From: Bombus terrestris | Lineage: Eukaryota > Arthropoda > Insecta > Hymenoptera > Apidae | Length of the DNA: 64,000 bases | Assembly (NCBI RefSeq): GCF_910591885.1 | Contig: NC_063285.1 | Span: 3,968,001 to 4,032,000, forward strand | Direction: 5' to 3' | Shown: positions 13,501 through 28,026 of the stretch, in pieces | Position numbering within the stretch: position 1 is the first letter of the stretch | Layout: each line of letters begins with the position of its first letter | The notes under the pieces: generated by a model | Seen by the model: the letters and a program-made list of their open reading frames with translations, nothing else | Told to the model about the DNA's origin: nothing | Database searches by the model: none | Translations under genes and position numbers: made by a program

Positions 13501-16500
13501 CGTTATAACGTAACAATGTACAACGTTATACATTATAACGTAGCAATATACAACGTTATACGTTATAACGTAACAATATACAACGTTATACGCTATTGCG
13601 TAATTATATACAACGTTATACGTTATTTCGTTGCAGTATATAATGTTATACGTTATATGGTAATACTATATAACGTTATACATTATATGGTAATACTATA
13701 TAACGTTATACGCTATAACGTGACAATATACAACGTTATACGCTATTACGTAGTAATATACAACGTTATACGTTATTACGTGATAGTATATAACGTTATA
13801 CATAATAACGTAGCAATATACAACGTTAAACGTTATAACGTAATAATATACAACGTTATACGTTATATGGTAATACTATATAACGTTATATGTAATAGCG
13901 TAACAATATGCAACGATATACGCTTTTACGTAATAGTACATAACGTAACACGTTACATGGAAATACTATATAACGTTATACGTTATTACGTAATAATATA
14001 CAACGTTATACGTTTTTACGTAATAGTATATATCGTTATACCTGATATGGTAATACTATATAACGATATACGTTATATCGTAATAGTATATAACGTTATA
14101 CGTTACATGGTAGTACTATATAACGTTATACGTTATTACGTAATAGTATATAACGTTATACGTTATATGGTAATATTATGTATCGTGATACGTTATAACG
14201 TAACAATATACAACGTTATACGTTTTTACGTAATAGTATATATCGTTATACCTGATATGGTAATACTATATAACGTTATACGTTATTTCGTAATAGTATA
14301 TAACGTTATACATTATATGGTATTACTATATAACGTTATACGTTATAGCGTAACAATATACAACGTTATAAGCTATTACGTATTAGTATATAACGTTATA
14401 CGTTACAACGTAACAATATACAACGTTATACATTATAACGTAGCAATATACAACGTTATACGTTATAACGTAACAATATACAACGTTATACGCTATTGCG
14501 TAATTATATACAACGTTATACGTTATTACGTGATAGTAAATATCGTTATACGTTATATGGTAATACTATATAACGCTATACGTTATTACGTAATAGTATA
14601 TAACGTTGTACGTTATATGGTAATAATTAGAATGTTATACGCTATTACGTGATAATATACAAAGTTAAACGTTATTGCGTAATAATATACAACGTTATAC
14701 GGAATATGCTAATACTATGGTAATTCTGTATAACGTTACACGTTATATGGTAATACCATATAATGTTATACGTTATTACGTAATAATCTACAACGTTATA
14801 CGTTATTACGTAATGGTATATATCGTTATACGATATATGGTATTACTATATATCCCTATACGTTATTACGTAATAGTATATAACGTTATACATTTCAACG
14901 TAACAATGTACAACGTCTTACGTTATAGCGTAACAATATACATCGTAACACTCTGTTGCGTAATAATATACAACGTTATACGTTATTACGTAACAGTATA
15001 TATCGTTATATGTTATATGGTAATACTATATAAAGTTATACGTTATTACGTAATAATATACAACGTTAAACGTTACTACGTAATAGTATATAACGTTATA
15101 CGTTATAACGTAACAATATAAAACGTTATACGCTATTGCGTAATAATATACAACGTTATACGTTATTACGTAATAGTATATATCGTTATACGTTATATGA
15201 TAATACTATATAAACGTATACGTTATTACGTAAGAATATATAACGTTATACGTTATAACGTAAGAATATATAACGTTATACGTTATAACGTAATAATATA
15301 CAACGTTAAACGTTACTACGTAATAGTATATAAAGTTATACGTTATATGGTAATACCATATAAAGTTATACGTTAGTACGTAATAATATACAACGTTATA
15401 CGTTATTACGTAATGGTATATATCATTATACGATATATGGTAATACTTTATATCCCTATACGTTATTACGTAATAGTATATAACGTTATACGCTATAACG
15501 TAACAATATACAGCGTTATACGCTATTGCGTAATAATATACAACGTTATACGCTATTACGTAATAATATACAACGTTGTACGTGATATGGTAATACTATA
15601 TGACGTTATACGTTATAACGTAACAATAGACAACGTCTTACGTTATTACGTAATAGTATATGACGATATACGTTATAACGTAACAATATACAACGTTATA
15701 CGTTATTGCGTAATAGTATATAGCGTTATACATTACAACGTAACAATGTACAACGTCTTACGTTATAGCGTAACAATATACAACGTAACACGCTGTTGCG
15801 TAATAATATACAACGTTACACGTTATTACGTAACAGTATATATCGTTATATGTTATATGGTAATACTATATAAAGTTATACGTTATTACGTAATAATATA
15901 CAACGTTATACGTTATTACGTAATGGTATATATCGTTATACGTTACAACGTAACAATATACAACGTTATACATTATAACGTAGCAATATACAACGTTATA
16001 CGATATAACGTAACAATATACAACGTTATACGCTATTGCGCAATTATATACAACGTTATACGTTATTTCGTTGCAGTATATAATGTTATACGTTATATGG
16101 TAATACTATATAACGTTATACGTTATATGGTAATACTATACAACGTTATACGCTATTACGTAGTAATATACAACGTTATACGTTAATACGTGATAGTATA
16201 TAACGTTATACATTATAACGTAGCAATATACAACGTTATACGTTATAACGTAATAATATACAACGTTATACGTTATATGGTAATACTATATAACGTTATA
16301 TGTAATAGCGTAACAATATGCAACGATATACGCTATTACGTAATAGTACATAACGTAACACGTTACATGGAAATACTATATAACTTTATACGTTATTACG
16401 TAATAATATACAACGTTATACGTTTTTACGTAATAGTATATATCGTTATACCTGATATGGTAATACTATATAACGTTATAGGTTATTTCGTAATAGTATA

Positions 16501-17206
16501 TAACGTTATACGTTACATGGTTGTACTATATAACGTTACACGTTATTACGTAATAGTATATAACGTTATACGTTATATGGTAATATTATATAACGTGATA
16601 TGTTATAACGTAACAATATATAACGTTATACGTTTTTACGTAATAGTATATATCGTTATACCTGATATGGTAATACTATATAACGTTATACGTTATTTCG
16701 TAATAGTATATAACGTTATACGCTATAACGTGTCAATATACAACGTTATATGCTATTACGTAATAATATACAACGTTATACGTTATTACGTGATAGTATA
16801 TAACGTTATACATTATAACGTAGCAATATACAACCTTATACGATATAACGTAACAATATACAACGTTATACGCTATTTCGTAATAATATACAACGTTATA
16901 CGTTATTACGTAATAGTATATATCGTTATACGTTATATGGTAATACTATATAAACCTATACGTTATTACGTAAGAATATATAACGTTATACGTTATGACG
17001 TATCAATATACAAGGTTATACGCTATTACGTGATAATATACAAAGTTAGCCGTTATTGCGTAATAATATACAACGTTATAGGGAATATGCTAATACTATG
17101 GTAATTCTGTATAACGTTACACGTTATATGGTAATACCATATAATGTTATACGTTATTACGTAATAATCTACAACGTTATACGTTATTACGTAATGGTAT
17201 ATATCG

Positions 17207-17304
17207 GTACATATATATAATATATATTTATAAATAAATTATAATATATTATTATAATATTATAAAATATAAATTTATAATATAAATTATATATAATATA
17301 TATA
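17207..17304. repeat. AT-only spacer in the satellite (copy 2)
   Basis: Exact counterpart of the spacer at 10103-10200, displaced by 7,104 bp. Confidence 0.85.
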
Positions 17305-17566
17305 ACGTTATACGTTATAACGTAATAATATGCAATGCTATTCGTTATTACGTAACAGTATATAACGTTATACGTTATAGCGTAACAATATACAACGTTA
17401 TACGGTATTACGAAATAGTATATAACGATATACGTTACAACGTAACAATATACAACTTTATATGTTAGAGCGTAACAATATACAACGTTATACGCTATTG
17501 CGTAATAATATACAACGTTATACGTTATTACGTAATAGTATATATCGTTATACCTTCTTACGTAAT

Positions 17567-17634
17567 AGTAAAAGGTATGTAAATATGAAACCGGAATTTC
17601 TGTATAGAAAAAAACGTTTATTGTATGGTAACTA
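17567..17634. repeat. Non-monomer module with GAAACCGGAATTT (copy b)
   Basis: Copy of the module at 10463, displaced by 7,104 bp as part of the higher-order unit. Confidence 0.8.
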
Positions 17635-20600
17635 TACGTTATATGATAATACTGTATATCGTTATACGTTATTACGTAATAATATACAACGTTATATGGT
17701 TTATGGTAATACGATGGTAACACTGTATAACGTTATTCGTTATTACGTAATAGTATATAACTTTATACGTTATAACGTAGCAATATACAACGTTATACGT
17801 TATAACGTAACAATATAAAACGGTATACGCTATTGCGTAATAATATACAACGTTATACGTTATTACGTAATAGTATATAACGTTATACATTATATGGTAT
17901 TACTATATAACGTTATACGTTATTTCGTAACAGTACATAACGCTATACGTTATATGGTAATACTATATAACGTTATAAGTTATAGCGTAACAATATACAA
18001 CGTTATACGCTATTACGTAATATTATATCACGTTACACATTACATGGTAATACTATATAACGTTATACGTTATTTCGTAATAGTATATAACGCTATACGT
18101 TATATGGTAATACTATATAACGTTATACGTTATAGCATAACAATATACAACGTTATAAGCTATTACGTATTAATATATTACGTATTAGTATATAACGTTA
18201 TACGTTATAACGTAACAATATACAACGTTGTACGTTATAACGTAACAATATACAACGTTGTACGTTATAACGTAACAATATACAACGTTATACGCTATTG
18301 CGTAATAATATACAACGTTATACGTTATTACGTAATAGTATATATCGTTATACGTTATATGGTAATACTATATAAACGTATACGTTATTACGTAAGAATA
18401 TATAACGTTATACGTTATAACGTAAGAATATATAACGTTATACGTTATAACGTAATAATATACAACGCTAAACGTTACTACGTAATAGTATATAAAGTTA
18501 TACGTTATATGGTAATACTATATAACGTTATACGTTATATGGTAATTCTATATAAAGTTATACGTTATAACGTAACAATATACAACGTTATACGTTTTTA
18601 CGTAATAGTATATATCGTTATATGTCATATGGCAATGATATATAATGTTATACGTTATTTCGTAAGAGTATATAACGTTATACGTTATATCGTAACAATA
18701 TACAACGGTATACGCTATTGTGTAATAATATACCACGTTATACGTTATTACTTAATAGTAAATATCGTTATACGTTATATGGTAGTACTATATAACGCTA
18801 TACGTTATTACGTAATAGTATATAACGTTGTACGTTATATGGTAATAATATATAATGTTATACGCTATTACGTGATAATATACAAAGTTATACGTTATTG
18901 CGTAATAATATACAACGTTATACGGAATATGCTAATACTATGGTAATTCTGTATAACGTCACACGTTATATGGTAATACCATATAAAGTTATACGTTATT
19001 ACTTAATAATCTACAACGTTATACGTTATTACGTAATGGTATATATCGTTATACGATAAATGGTATTACTATATATCCCTATACGTTATTACGTAATAGT
19101 ATATAACGTTATACGCTATAACCTAACAATATACAGCGTTATACGCTATTGCGTAATAATATACAACGTTAAACGTTACTACGTAATAGTATATAACGTT
19201 GTACGCTATATGGTAATAATATATAACGTCATACGTTATAACGTAACAATATACAACGTTATACGTTATTACGTAATAATATACAACTTCATACGTAATA
19301 TGCTAATACTATGGTAATTCTGTATAACGTTATACGTTATTACGTAATAGCATATAACGTTATACGTTATAAAGTAACAATATACAACGTTATACGTAAC
19401 ATGCAATACTATGGTAATTCTGTATAATGTTACACGCTATTTCGTAATAGTATATAACTTTACGCGTTATATGGTAATACCATATAAAGTTATACGTTAG
19501 TACGTAATAATATACAACGTTATACGTTATTACGTAATGGTATATATCATTATACGATATATGGTAATACTTTATATCCCTATACGTTATTACGTAATAG
19601 TATATAACGTTATACGCTATAACGTAACAATATACAGCGTTATACGCTATTGCGTAATAATATACAACGTTATACGTTATTACATAATAATATACAACTT
19701 TGTACGTGATATGGTAATACTATATGACGTTATACGTTATAACGTAACAATATACAACGTAACACGCTGTTGCGTAATAATATACAACGTTATACGTTAT
19801 TACGTAACAGTATATATCGTTATATGTTATATGGTAATACTATATAAAGTTATACGTTATTACGTAATAATATACAACGTTAAACGTTACTACGTAATAG
19901 TATATAACGTTAAACGTTACTACGTAATACTATATAACGTCATACGTTATATGGTAATACTATATAACGTCATACGTTATATGGTAATACTATATAACGT
20001 CATACGTTATATGGTAATACTATATAACGTTATATGTAATAGCGTAACAATATGCAACGATATACGCTATTACGTAATAGTACATAACGTAACACGTTAC
20101 ATGGAAATACTATATAACGTTATACGTTATTACGTAATAATATACAACGTTATACGTTTTTACGTAATAGTATATATTGTTATACCTGACATGGTAATAC
20201 TATATAACGTTATATGTTATTTCGTAATAGTATATAACTTTATACGTTATATGGTAGTACTATATAACGTTATACGTTATTACGTAATAGTATATAACGT
20301 TATACATTATATGGTATTACTATATAACGTTATACGTTATTTCGTAACAGTATATAACGCTATACGTTATATGGGAATACCACATAACGTTATAAGTTAT
20401 AGCGTAACAATATACAACGTTATACGTTATTACGTAATAGTATATCACGTTATACATTACATGGTAATACTATATAACGTTATACGTTATTTCGTAATAG
20501 TATATAAGGCTATACGTTATATGGTAATACTATATAACGTTATACGTTATAGCGTAACAATATACAACGTTATAAGCTATTACGTATTAGTATCAAACGT

Positions 20601-23600
20601 TATACGTTATAACGTAACAATGTACAACGTTATACATTATAACGTAGCAATATACAACGTTATACGTTATAACGTAACAATATACAACGTTATACGCTAT
20701 TGCGTAATTATATACAACGTTATACGTTATTTCGTTGCAGTATATAATGTTATACGTTATATGGTAATACTATATAACGTTATACATTATATGGTAATAC
20801 TATATAACGTTATACGCTATAACGTGACAATATACAACGTTATACGCTATTACGTAGTAATATACAACGTTATACGTTATTACGTGATAGTATATAACGT
20901 TATACATAATAACGTAGCAATATACAACGTTAAACGTTATAACGTAATAATATACAACGTTATACGTTATATGGTAATACTATATAACGTTATATGTAAT
21001 AGCGTAACAATATGCAACGATATACGCTTTTACGTAATAGTACATAACGTAACACGTTACATGGAAATACTATATAACGTTATACGTTATTACGTAATAA
21101 TATACAACGTTATACGTTTTTACGTAATAGTATATATCGTTATACCTGATATGGTAATACTATATAACGATATACGTTATATCGTAATAGTATATAACGT
21201 TATACGTTACATGGTAGTACTATATAACGTTATACGTTATTACGTAATAGTATATAACGTTATACGTTATATGGTAATATTATGTATCGTGATACGTTAT
21301 AACGTAACAATATACAACGTTATACGTTTTTACGTAATAGTATATATCGTTATACCTGATATGGTAATACTATATAACGTTATACGTTATTTCGTAATAG
21401 TATATAACGTTATACATTATATGGTATTACTATATAACGTTATACGTTATAGCGTAACAATATACAACGTTATAAGCTATTACGTATTAGTATATAACGT
21501 TATACGTTACAACGTAACAATATACAACGTTATACATTATAACGTAGCAATATACAACGTTATACGTTATAACGTAACAATATACAACGTTATACGCTAT
21601 TGCGTAATTATATACAACGTTATACGTTATTACGTGATAGTAAATATCGTTATACGTTATATGGTAATACTATATAACGCTATACGTTATTACGTAATAG
21701 TATATAACGTTGTACGTTATATGGTAATAATTAGAATGTTATACGCTATTACGTGATAATATACAAAGTTAAACGTTATTGCGTAATAATATACAACGTT
21801 ATACGGAATATGCTAATACTATGGTAATTCTGTATAACGTTACACGTTATATGGTAATACCATATAATGTTATACGTTATTACGTAATAATCTACAACGT
21901 TATACGTTATTACGTAATGGTATATATCGTTATACGATATATGGTATTACTATATATCCCTATACGTTATTACGTAATAGTATATAACGTTATACATTTC
22001 AACGTAACAATGTACAACGTCTTACGTTATAGCGTAACAATATACATCGTAACACTCTGTTGCGTAATAATATACAACGTTATACGTTATTACGTAACAG
22101 TATATATCGTTATATGTTATATGGTAATACTATATAAAGTTATACGTTATTACGTAATAATATACAACGTTAAACGTTACTACGTAATAGTATATAACGT
22201 TATACGTTATAACGTAACAATATAAAACGTTATACGCTATTGCGTAATAATATACAACGTTATACGTTATTACGTAATAGTATATATCGTTATACGTTAT
22301 ATGATAATACTATATAAACGTATACGTTATTACGTAAGAATATATAACGTTATACGTTATAACGTAAGAATATATAACGTTATACGTTATAACGTAATAA
22401 TATACAACGTTAAACGTTACTACGTAATAGTATATAAAGTTATACGTTATATGGTAATACCATATAAAGTTATACGTTAGTACGTAATAATATACAACGT
22501 TATACGTTATTACGTAATGGTATATATCATTATACGATATATGGTAATACTTTATATCCCTATACGTTATTACGTAATAGTATATAACGTTATACGCTAT
22601 AACGTAACAATATACAGCGTTATACGCTATTGCGTAATAATATACAACGTTATACGCTATTACGTAATAATATACAACGTTGTACGTGATATGGTAATAC
22701 TATATGACGTTATACGTTATAACGTAACAATAGACAACGTCTTACGTTATTACGTAATAGTATATGACGATATACGTTATAACGTAACAATATACAACGT
22801 TATACGTTATTGCGTAATAGTATATAGCGTTATACATTACAACGTAACAATGTACAACGTCTTACGTTATAGCGTAACAATATACAACGTAACACGCTGT
22901 TGCGTAATAATATACAACGTTACACGTTATTACGTAACAGTATATATCGTTATATGTTATATGGTAATACTATATAAAGTTATACGTTATTACGTAATAA
23001 TATACAACGTTATACGTTATTACGTAATGGTATATATCGTTATACGATATATGGTAATACTATATATCATTATACGTTATTGCGTAATAGTATATAACGT
23101 TATACGCTATAACGTAACAATACACAGCGTTATACGCTATTGCGTAATAATATACAACGTTATACGTTATTACGTAATAGTATATAACCCTATACGTTAT
23201 ATGGTAATACTATATAACGCTATACGTTATTACGTAATAGTATATAACTCTATACGTTATATGGTAATACTGTATAACGTTGTACGTTATAGCGTAACAA
23301 TATACAACGTTATACCCTATTTTGTAATAGTATATATCGTTATACGATATATGGTAATACTTTATATCGTTATACATTATTACGTAATAGTATATAACGT
23401 TATATGCTATATCTTAACAATATACAGCGCTATACGCTATTGCGTAATAATATACAACGTTATACGTTATTACGTAATGGTATATATCATTATACGATAT
23501 ATGGTAATGCTTTATATCCCTATACGTTATTACGTAATAGTATATAACGTTATACGCTATAAAGTAACAATATACAGCGTTGTACGCTATTGCGTAATAA

Positions 23601-26600
23601 TATACAACGTTATACGTTATTACGTAATAGTATATATCGTTATACGATATATGGTAATACTTTATATCGTTATACGTTATCACGTAACAATATACAACAT
23701 TATACGTTACTACGTAATAACATACAACGTTATACGTTATTACGTAATAATATTTAACTTTATACGTTATTACATAATGGTATATATCGTTATACATTAT
23801 ATGGTGCTACTATATAACGTTATACGTTATTACGTAATAGTATATATCGTTATGCGTTATATGGTAATATCATTTAACGTTATACGTTATTTCGTAATAG
23901 TATATAACGATATACGTTATATCGTAACAATATACAACGGTATACGCTATTGCGTAATAGTAAACATCGTTATACGGTATATGGTAATACTATATAACGC
24001 TATACGTTATTAAGTAATGGTATATATCGCTATACGTTATATGGTAATACTATATAACGTTATACGTTATTTCGTAACAGTATATAGCGCTATACGTTAT
24101 ATGGTAATACTATATAACGTTATACGCTATAGCGTAACAATATACAACGTTATACGCTATTACGTAATAGTATATCACGTTATACATTATATGGTAATAC
24201 TATATAACGATATACGTTATTTCGTAATAGTATATAACGCTATACGTTATATGGTAATACTATATAGAGTTATACGTTACAACGTAACAATATACAACGT
24301 TATATGTTACAGCGTAACAATATACAACGTTATACGCTATTGCGTAATAATATACAACGTTATACGTTATTTCGTAATCGTATATAGCGCTATACGTTAT
24401 ATGGTAATACTATATAACGCTATACGTTATTACGTAATAGTATATAACGTTGTACCCTATAACGTACCAATATACAACGTTATACGTTATAACGTACCAA
24501 TATACAACGTTATACGCTATTGCGTAATAATGTACAACGTTATACGTGATATGGTAATACTATATAACGTTATACGTTATAACGTAACATTGTACAACGT
24601 CTTACGTTATAGCGTAACAATATACAACATTATACGCTATTGCGTAATAATATACAACGTTATACATTATTAGGTAATAGTATATATCGTTATATGTTAT
24701 ATGGTAATAATATATAACGCGATACGTTATAACGTAATAGTATTAAACGCTATACGTTATATGGTAATACTATATAACGTTATACGTTATAACGTAACAA
24801 TATGCAACGCTATACGTTATTATGTAATAATATATAACGTTATACGTTATCACGTAACAATATACAACGTTATACGTTATTATGAAATAGTATATAACGT
24901 TATACGTTACAACGTAACAATATCCAACGTTATACGTTATATCGTAGCAATATACAACGTTATACGCTATTGCGTAATAATATACAACGTTATACGTGAT
25001 ATGGTATTACTATATAACGTTATACGTTATAGCGTAACAATATACAACGTTATACGCTATTACGTAATAGTATATAACATTATACATTATAACGTAACAA
25101 TATACAACGTTATATGTTATTTCGTAATAGTATATATCGTTATACGTTATATGGTAATACTATATAACGTTATACGTTATTCCGTAATAGTGTCACGTCC
25201 AGCGTTCCACGAACCAATAACTTATGAATAAACACGACCAATAATAATAAATTAACTAATAACTAACCAATCAAAATAAAAGAATTATATGACAGAAATC
25301 AAAATGAAATAAATGAACCAATAAGAAGAAACACTACAACCAATCAGCAATAACATATAAAATACAAATAAAATGAAATAATTAAATGAACCAATAAATA
25401 AAACAAGCCTCGATTCAAATGTATGAGATTTTTCTGCGAAAACACATGTATATACACACACGTGTATGCATATCTGTGTGTGACCTACTTCGTGAATCTG
25501 AATAATTGGTAATCTAATAAAATATAAAAGAAATAAAATATACCACACTACATGAGCATTCTAATAAAAGTAAGAATTGTATACAAGATTGCTCTGCGAC
25601 ACACACATATACAGATATACACATGCGTACGCGTATCTTTGGGAAAAATTCATAATATATATATATATATGTATACATTATTAAACCATTAAAACGCAAA
25701 GAAATAAATATATAGAATTACATTTCTACGGACCTAGAGAATTATATACGAAATCCACATTATGGAATATTCAACCAATTAACGATACGAGAAACAATGA
25801 GAATAACAATACACGCACATATACATATGCATATATGTATTTTACATAATGGAAAATTACATTCTGAAATGTATATATATATACACACATATTATTATAT
25901 CGAACAACTACTCATCTAATATACAAACCACCTTGTAAAAATTACATTACTGAACATTCAACTAAACCAACTGAGGATTTAATATAATAATATATAATAA
26001 TATAATAATATATATATATATATATATACATAGATATGTGAAATAGCGTTGTATATAACCAGAAACAATACGAATGTCACACGACTTCTTCAACAACTTC
26101 GACTCTTCGTTCCTGCCGACAACACCTCACACGATGACTGCGTCTTCTAGGGCCACTTACTGATTCTTTAGAATTCTTCTTCTTCTTGCACTGAAATATC
26201 ATATGCAGTGACTAAAACGCGAAAGAAGCAGGATGAACTAAATAAAAGAAATCATAACAAGATACATACCGAGACAGTCCGCATGGGAACCTCTCACAAA
26301 GATACCTCCGTATCTATCATTAAACACATAATAATCATCATGCACAAACCTCATCTGGAAGTCGACACCACTCACAGCGTGCCAATGCAAGGGAGGAAAA
26401 CGAATGAAATTGTATTTCGTGAAGACGTTTCACCACTTTCCATAGATCAGAAACTGGAGTTACACAACTAATAACCTAATAACAAGAAAGTAATATAAAA
26501 TATACACGATTTAATATATAGCAAATATGGACATATAAATCTACAAGGAGCAAAATATATCTCATATTGTCAAATAAAACCAAATTGTCAAAAGATCATC

Positions 26601-26970
26601 AGGACACGACGCCAACGAAGATGCCACTGTGCCTATTTGGATGGAAAACCGCCCCTTCAGCATCATCCTTTGCACATATTCACACACGCACGTCGATCAC
26701 GTCATCTCGTACCATTCACATATCTTCCTCCTCTTGCGCTAAAACAAATTCACAAGTTTAAGGAAACAAACAACATGCGAAACGAGATAGAATACTAAAA
26801 ACACATACTCACACAGTTCGCACAGGCGCGGACGCTTTTGTGTCCATGACTCAACATAACCTGTAATCATCAAAATCCACGTTCTCTCATGGAAACTCTA
26901 AAAACCTGCAGCATTGCGATTCCCGCCGGCATGAACTGTCACGTGACTGTCATCCCATTGGGGATGTCAT

Positions 26971-26977
26971 TATAAAA
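26971..26977 (+). promoter_or_regulatory. Candidate TATA box in the 2.84-kb LTR
   Basis: TATAAAA, followed by AGCG. It lies about 650 bp upstream of the AATAAA signal at 27627, as expected if transcription starts near 27000 and the R region spans the tandem repeats. Position and context only; no start-site evidence. Confidence 0.45.
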
Positions 26978-27029
26978 AGCGTAGCGACACAATTCAAAAG
27001 AGAGTAATCGTTACCAGTTCGAATATAGT

Positions 27030-27290
27030 CAGAGAGTGTTAGCGGGTCAGTTGAATAAAGGAATAGAGAGAGTAATTGTTAGCGGGTCAGTTGAATAAAA
27101 GAATAGAGTAAGATTAATTGTTAGCGTTCGGGAGAATTTAATGAAAATAAAGAGAGTAATTGTTAGCGGGTCAGCTGAATAAAGGAATAGCAAAGAGTAA
27201 TTGTTAGCGTTCAGTAGAATTTAGCGAAAATAGAATAGATTAATTGTTAGCGTTAGCGTTAGCGATTAATTGTTAGTGGTTCAGTTAAAA
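27030..27290 (+). repeat. Degenerate tandem repeats with GTTAGCGGGTCAGTTGAATA
   Basis: Several imperfect tandem copies of a unit of roughly 40-50 bp. Each contains GTTAGCG followed by GGTCAGTTGAATAAAGGAAT or a variant (TTCAGTAGAATTTAGCG). The unit shrinks to short GTTAGC repeats near 27246. They lie just after the TATA box and could be leader repeats of the LTR transcript. No coding content is seen. Confidence 0.75.
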
Positions 27291-27626
27291 TAAGAGAATA
27301 ATCGGAATAATCGTTATTAGTTGAATCGGTTCGTTTCGGTAGAATAAGCAGATAATTGATATTAGTCGTTCAATTGAATTTGAGTGAGTCTGATATCAGT
27401 TCGTTCAGTTGGTTTAATTAGAATTTAAGTTAGGATTAGAGAATAACTGTTCGTTCCAGTTCGAGTTTAAGACTTACGAGATATAAATGTTATTAGTCAG
27501 TTCGAATTATAAAATAATTGTTATTAGTCAGTTAGCATTAAAACAATAGTTGGCTCAAGTTTTTGTGTTAGAATTTCGAATTGTTAAACACGTCCGGACA
27601 CACTGTTGTTTACACTGTTCAAGTCA

Positions 27627-27632
27627 AATAAA
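27627..27632 (+). terminator. Candidate polyadenylation signal of the 2.84-kb LTR
   Basis: AATAAA within AAGTCAAATAAAGATTAAAA, downstream of the TATA box and tandem repeats. This fits the R/U5 boundary of an LTR. Confidence 0.45.
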
Positions 27633-28026
27633 GATTAAAACAAAAATTATAGAAGTGTCAATCTGTGTAAAACCGGAATCACCCCAGCGGAGGCCAACGT
27701 CAGGTGAGTCAACTATTAATTATTATTAATAATTAATAATTAAAATAATAAATAATATCAATAATTAGTATAATTCGTCAGTAATTCCGCCAGTAATAAT
27801 TATTTATAATATAATTGTTTATTCCAAACAATCCTCTCCCGTGCTAGTATTCCTGCGCATAGCAGGTTAGCCGAAACGTGGAGATCGTTGACCAGTGGCC
27901 TAAACTCCAATCCACGCTACCTAGTCTAACAAGAAATATCTAATTGAAACAGTCCTTAGACTGTTTCTGGTGGCAGCGACTACTACATTGTTTAAAATTT
28001 CAAAATTTGAATATCCAAACGTAACA

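Larger units (their letters stand above)
8834..15937. repeat. 7,104-bp higher-order satellite repeat, copy 1
   Basis: This is the first of two adjacent copies of a 7,104-bp segment. Landmarks recur at exactly +7,104: the AT-only spacer at 10103, the GAAACCGGAATTT module at 10482, and the 41-bp marker units. Identity starts near base 8830-8837, where CGTTATACGTTACAAC first matches 15934 onward. Boundaries are uncertain by about 10 bp. Because 7,104 is not a multiple of 30, the unit contains irregular monomers. Confidence 0.9.
15938..23041. repeat. 7,104-bp higher-order satellite repeat, copy 2
   Basis: This is the second tandem copy of the 7,104-bp unit. It is nearly identical to copy 1. The only differences I could see are a small cluster at 18203-18250 against 11099-11146. 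The match ends near 23040, where copy 2 is followed by CGATATATGG while copy 1 continues into the start of the unit (CGTTACAAC). Confidence 0.9.
1913..25190. repeat. 30-bp AT-rich satellite array, left block
   Basis: A continuous tandem array with a 30-bp monomer; the same text returns to the same column every 60 bases. The consensus is the 12-bp palindrome TATAACGTTATA, spacer CGTT, the 10-bp palindrome ATTACGTAAT and spacer AGTA. The first half is nearly constant. The second half occurs as discrete types: TTACGTAATAG, ATGGTAATAC, AACGTAACAATATAC, TTTCGTAATAG and TTGCGTAATAATATAC. Occasional 41-bp units shift the register. No gene is supported in this block. The long open frames on both strands follow from the 30-bp period and read as a ten-residue cycle such as YNVIRYYVIV. 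Confidence 0.97.
25191..28026 (+). mobile_element. LTR-like insertion, probable solo LTR of about 2.84 kb
   Basis: Non-satellite DNA that begins TGTCACG and ends CGTAACA, an imperfect 7-bp terminal inverted repeat (6 of 7). It is flanked by the 4-bp direct repeat ATAG (25187-25190 and 28027-28030). Removing it with one ATAG restores satellite in register. Inside are a TATA box (TATAAAA, 26971-26977), AATAAA at 27627-27632, a tandem-repeat region (27030-27290), a donor-like CAGGTGAGT at 27701 and a primer-binding-site-like TGGTGGCAGCGAC at 27968-27980. The order fits U3, R and U5 of a long Gypsy LTR. Only small open frames without recognisable domains occur (for example 26208-26471 and 26567-26761), and I see no gene. 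Alternatively the LTR ends near 27951-27967 and the remainder is leader sequence. Confidence 0.7.

Noticed and set aside
12433..14652. A 739-codon open frame on the plus strand (repeated at 19537-21756) and dozens of others of 60-500 codons in the satellite.
   Set aside because: The period is 30 bp, ten codons, and one frame on each strand has no stop. The peptide is a ten-residue cycle, the constant half is constant at the DNA level too, and frames end at 41-bp units. There is no sign of gene structure.
1913..25190. A CRISPR-like arrangement of short palindromic repeats.
   Set aside because: There are no unique spacers of constant size between repeats, no cas genes, and the context is eukaryotic retrotransposons. 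The monomers are contiguous satellite.
26208..26471. An 87-codon frame (and 64 codons at 26567-26761) in the 2.84-kb insertion.
   Set aside because: Low-complexity, no recognisable motif, located in the putative U3 region; lengths are within chance expectation.
26938..26945. A second TGTCACGT inside the 2.84-kb insertion, which might mark a 3' LTR start.
   Set aside because: Sequence after the eight bases does not resemble that after 25191, so there is no paired LTR.
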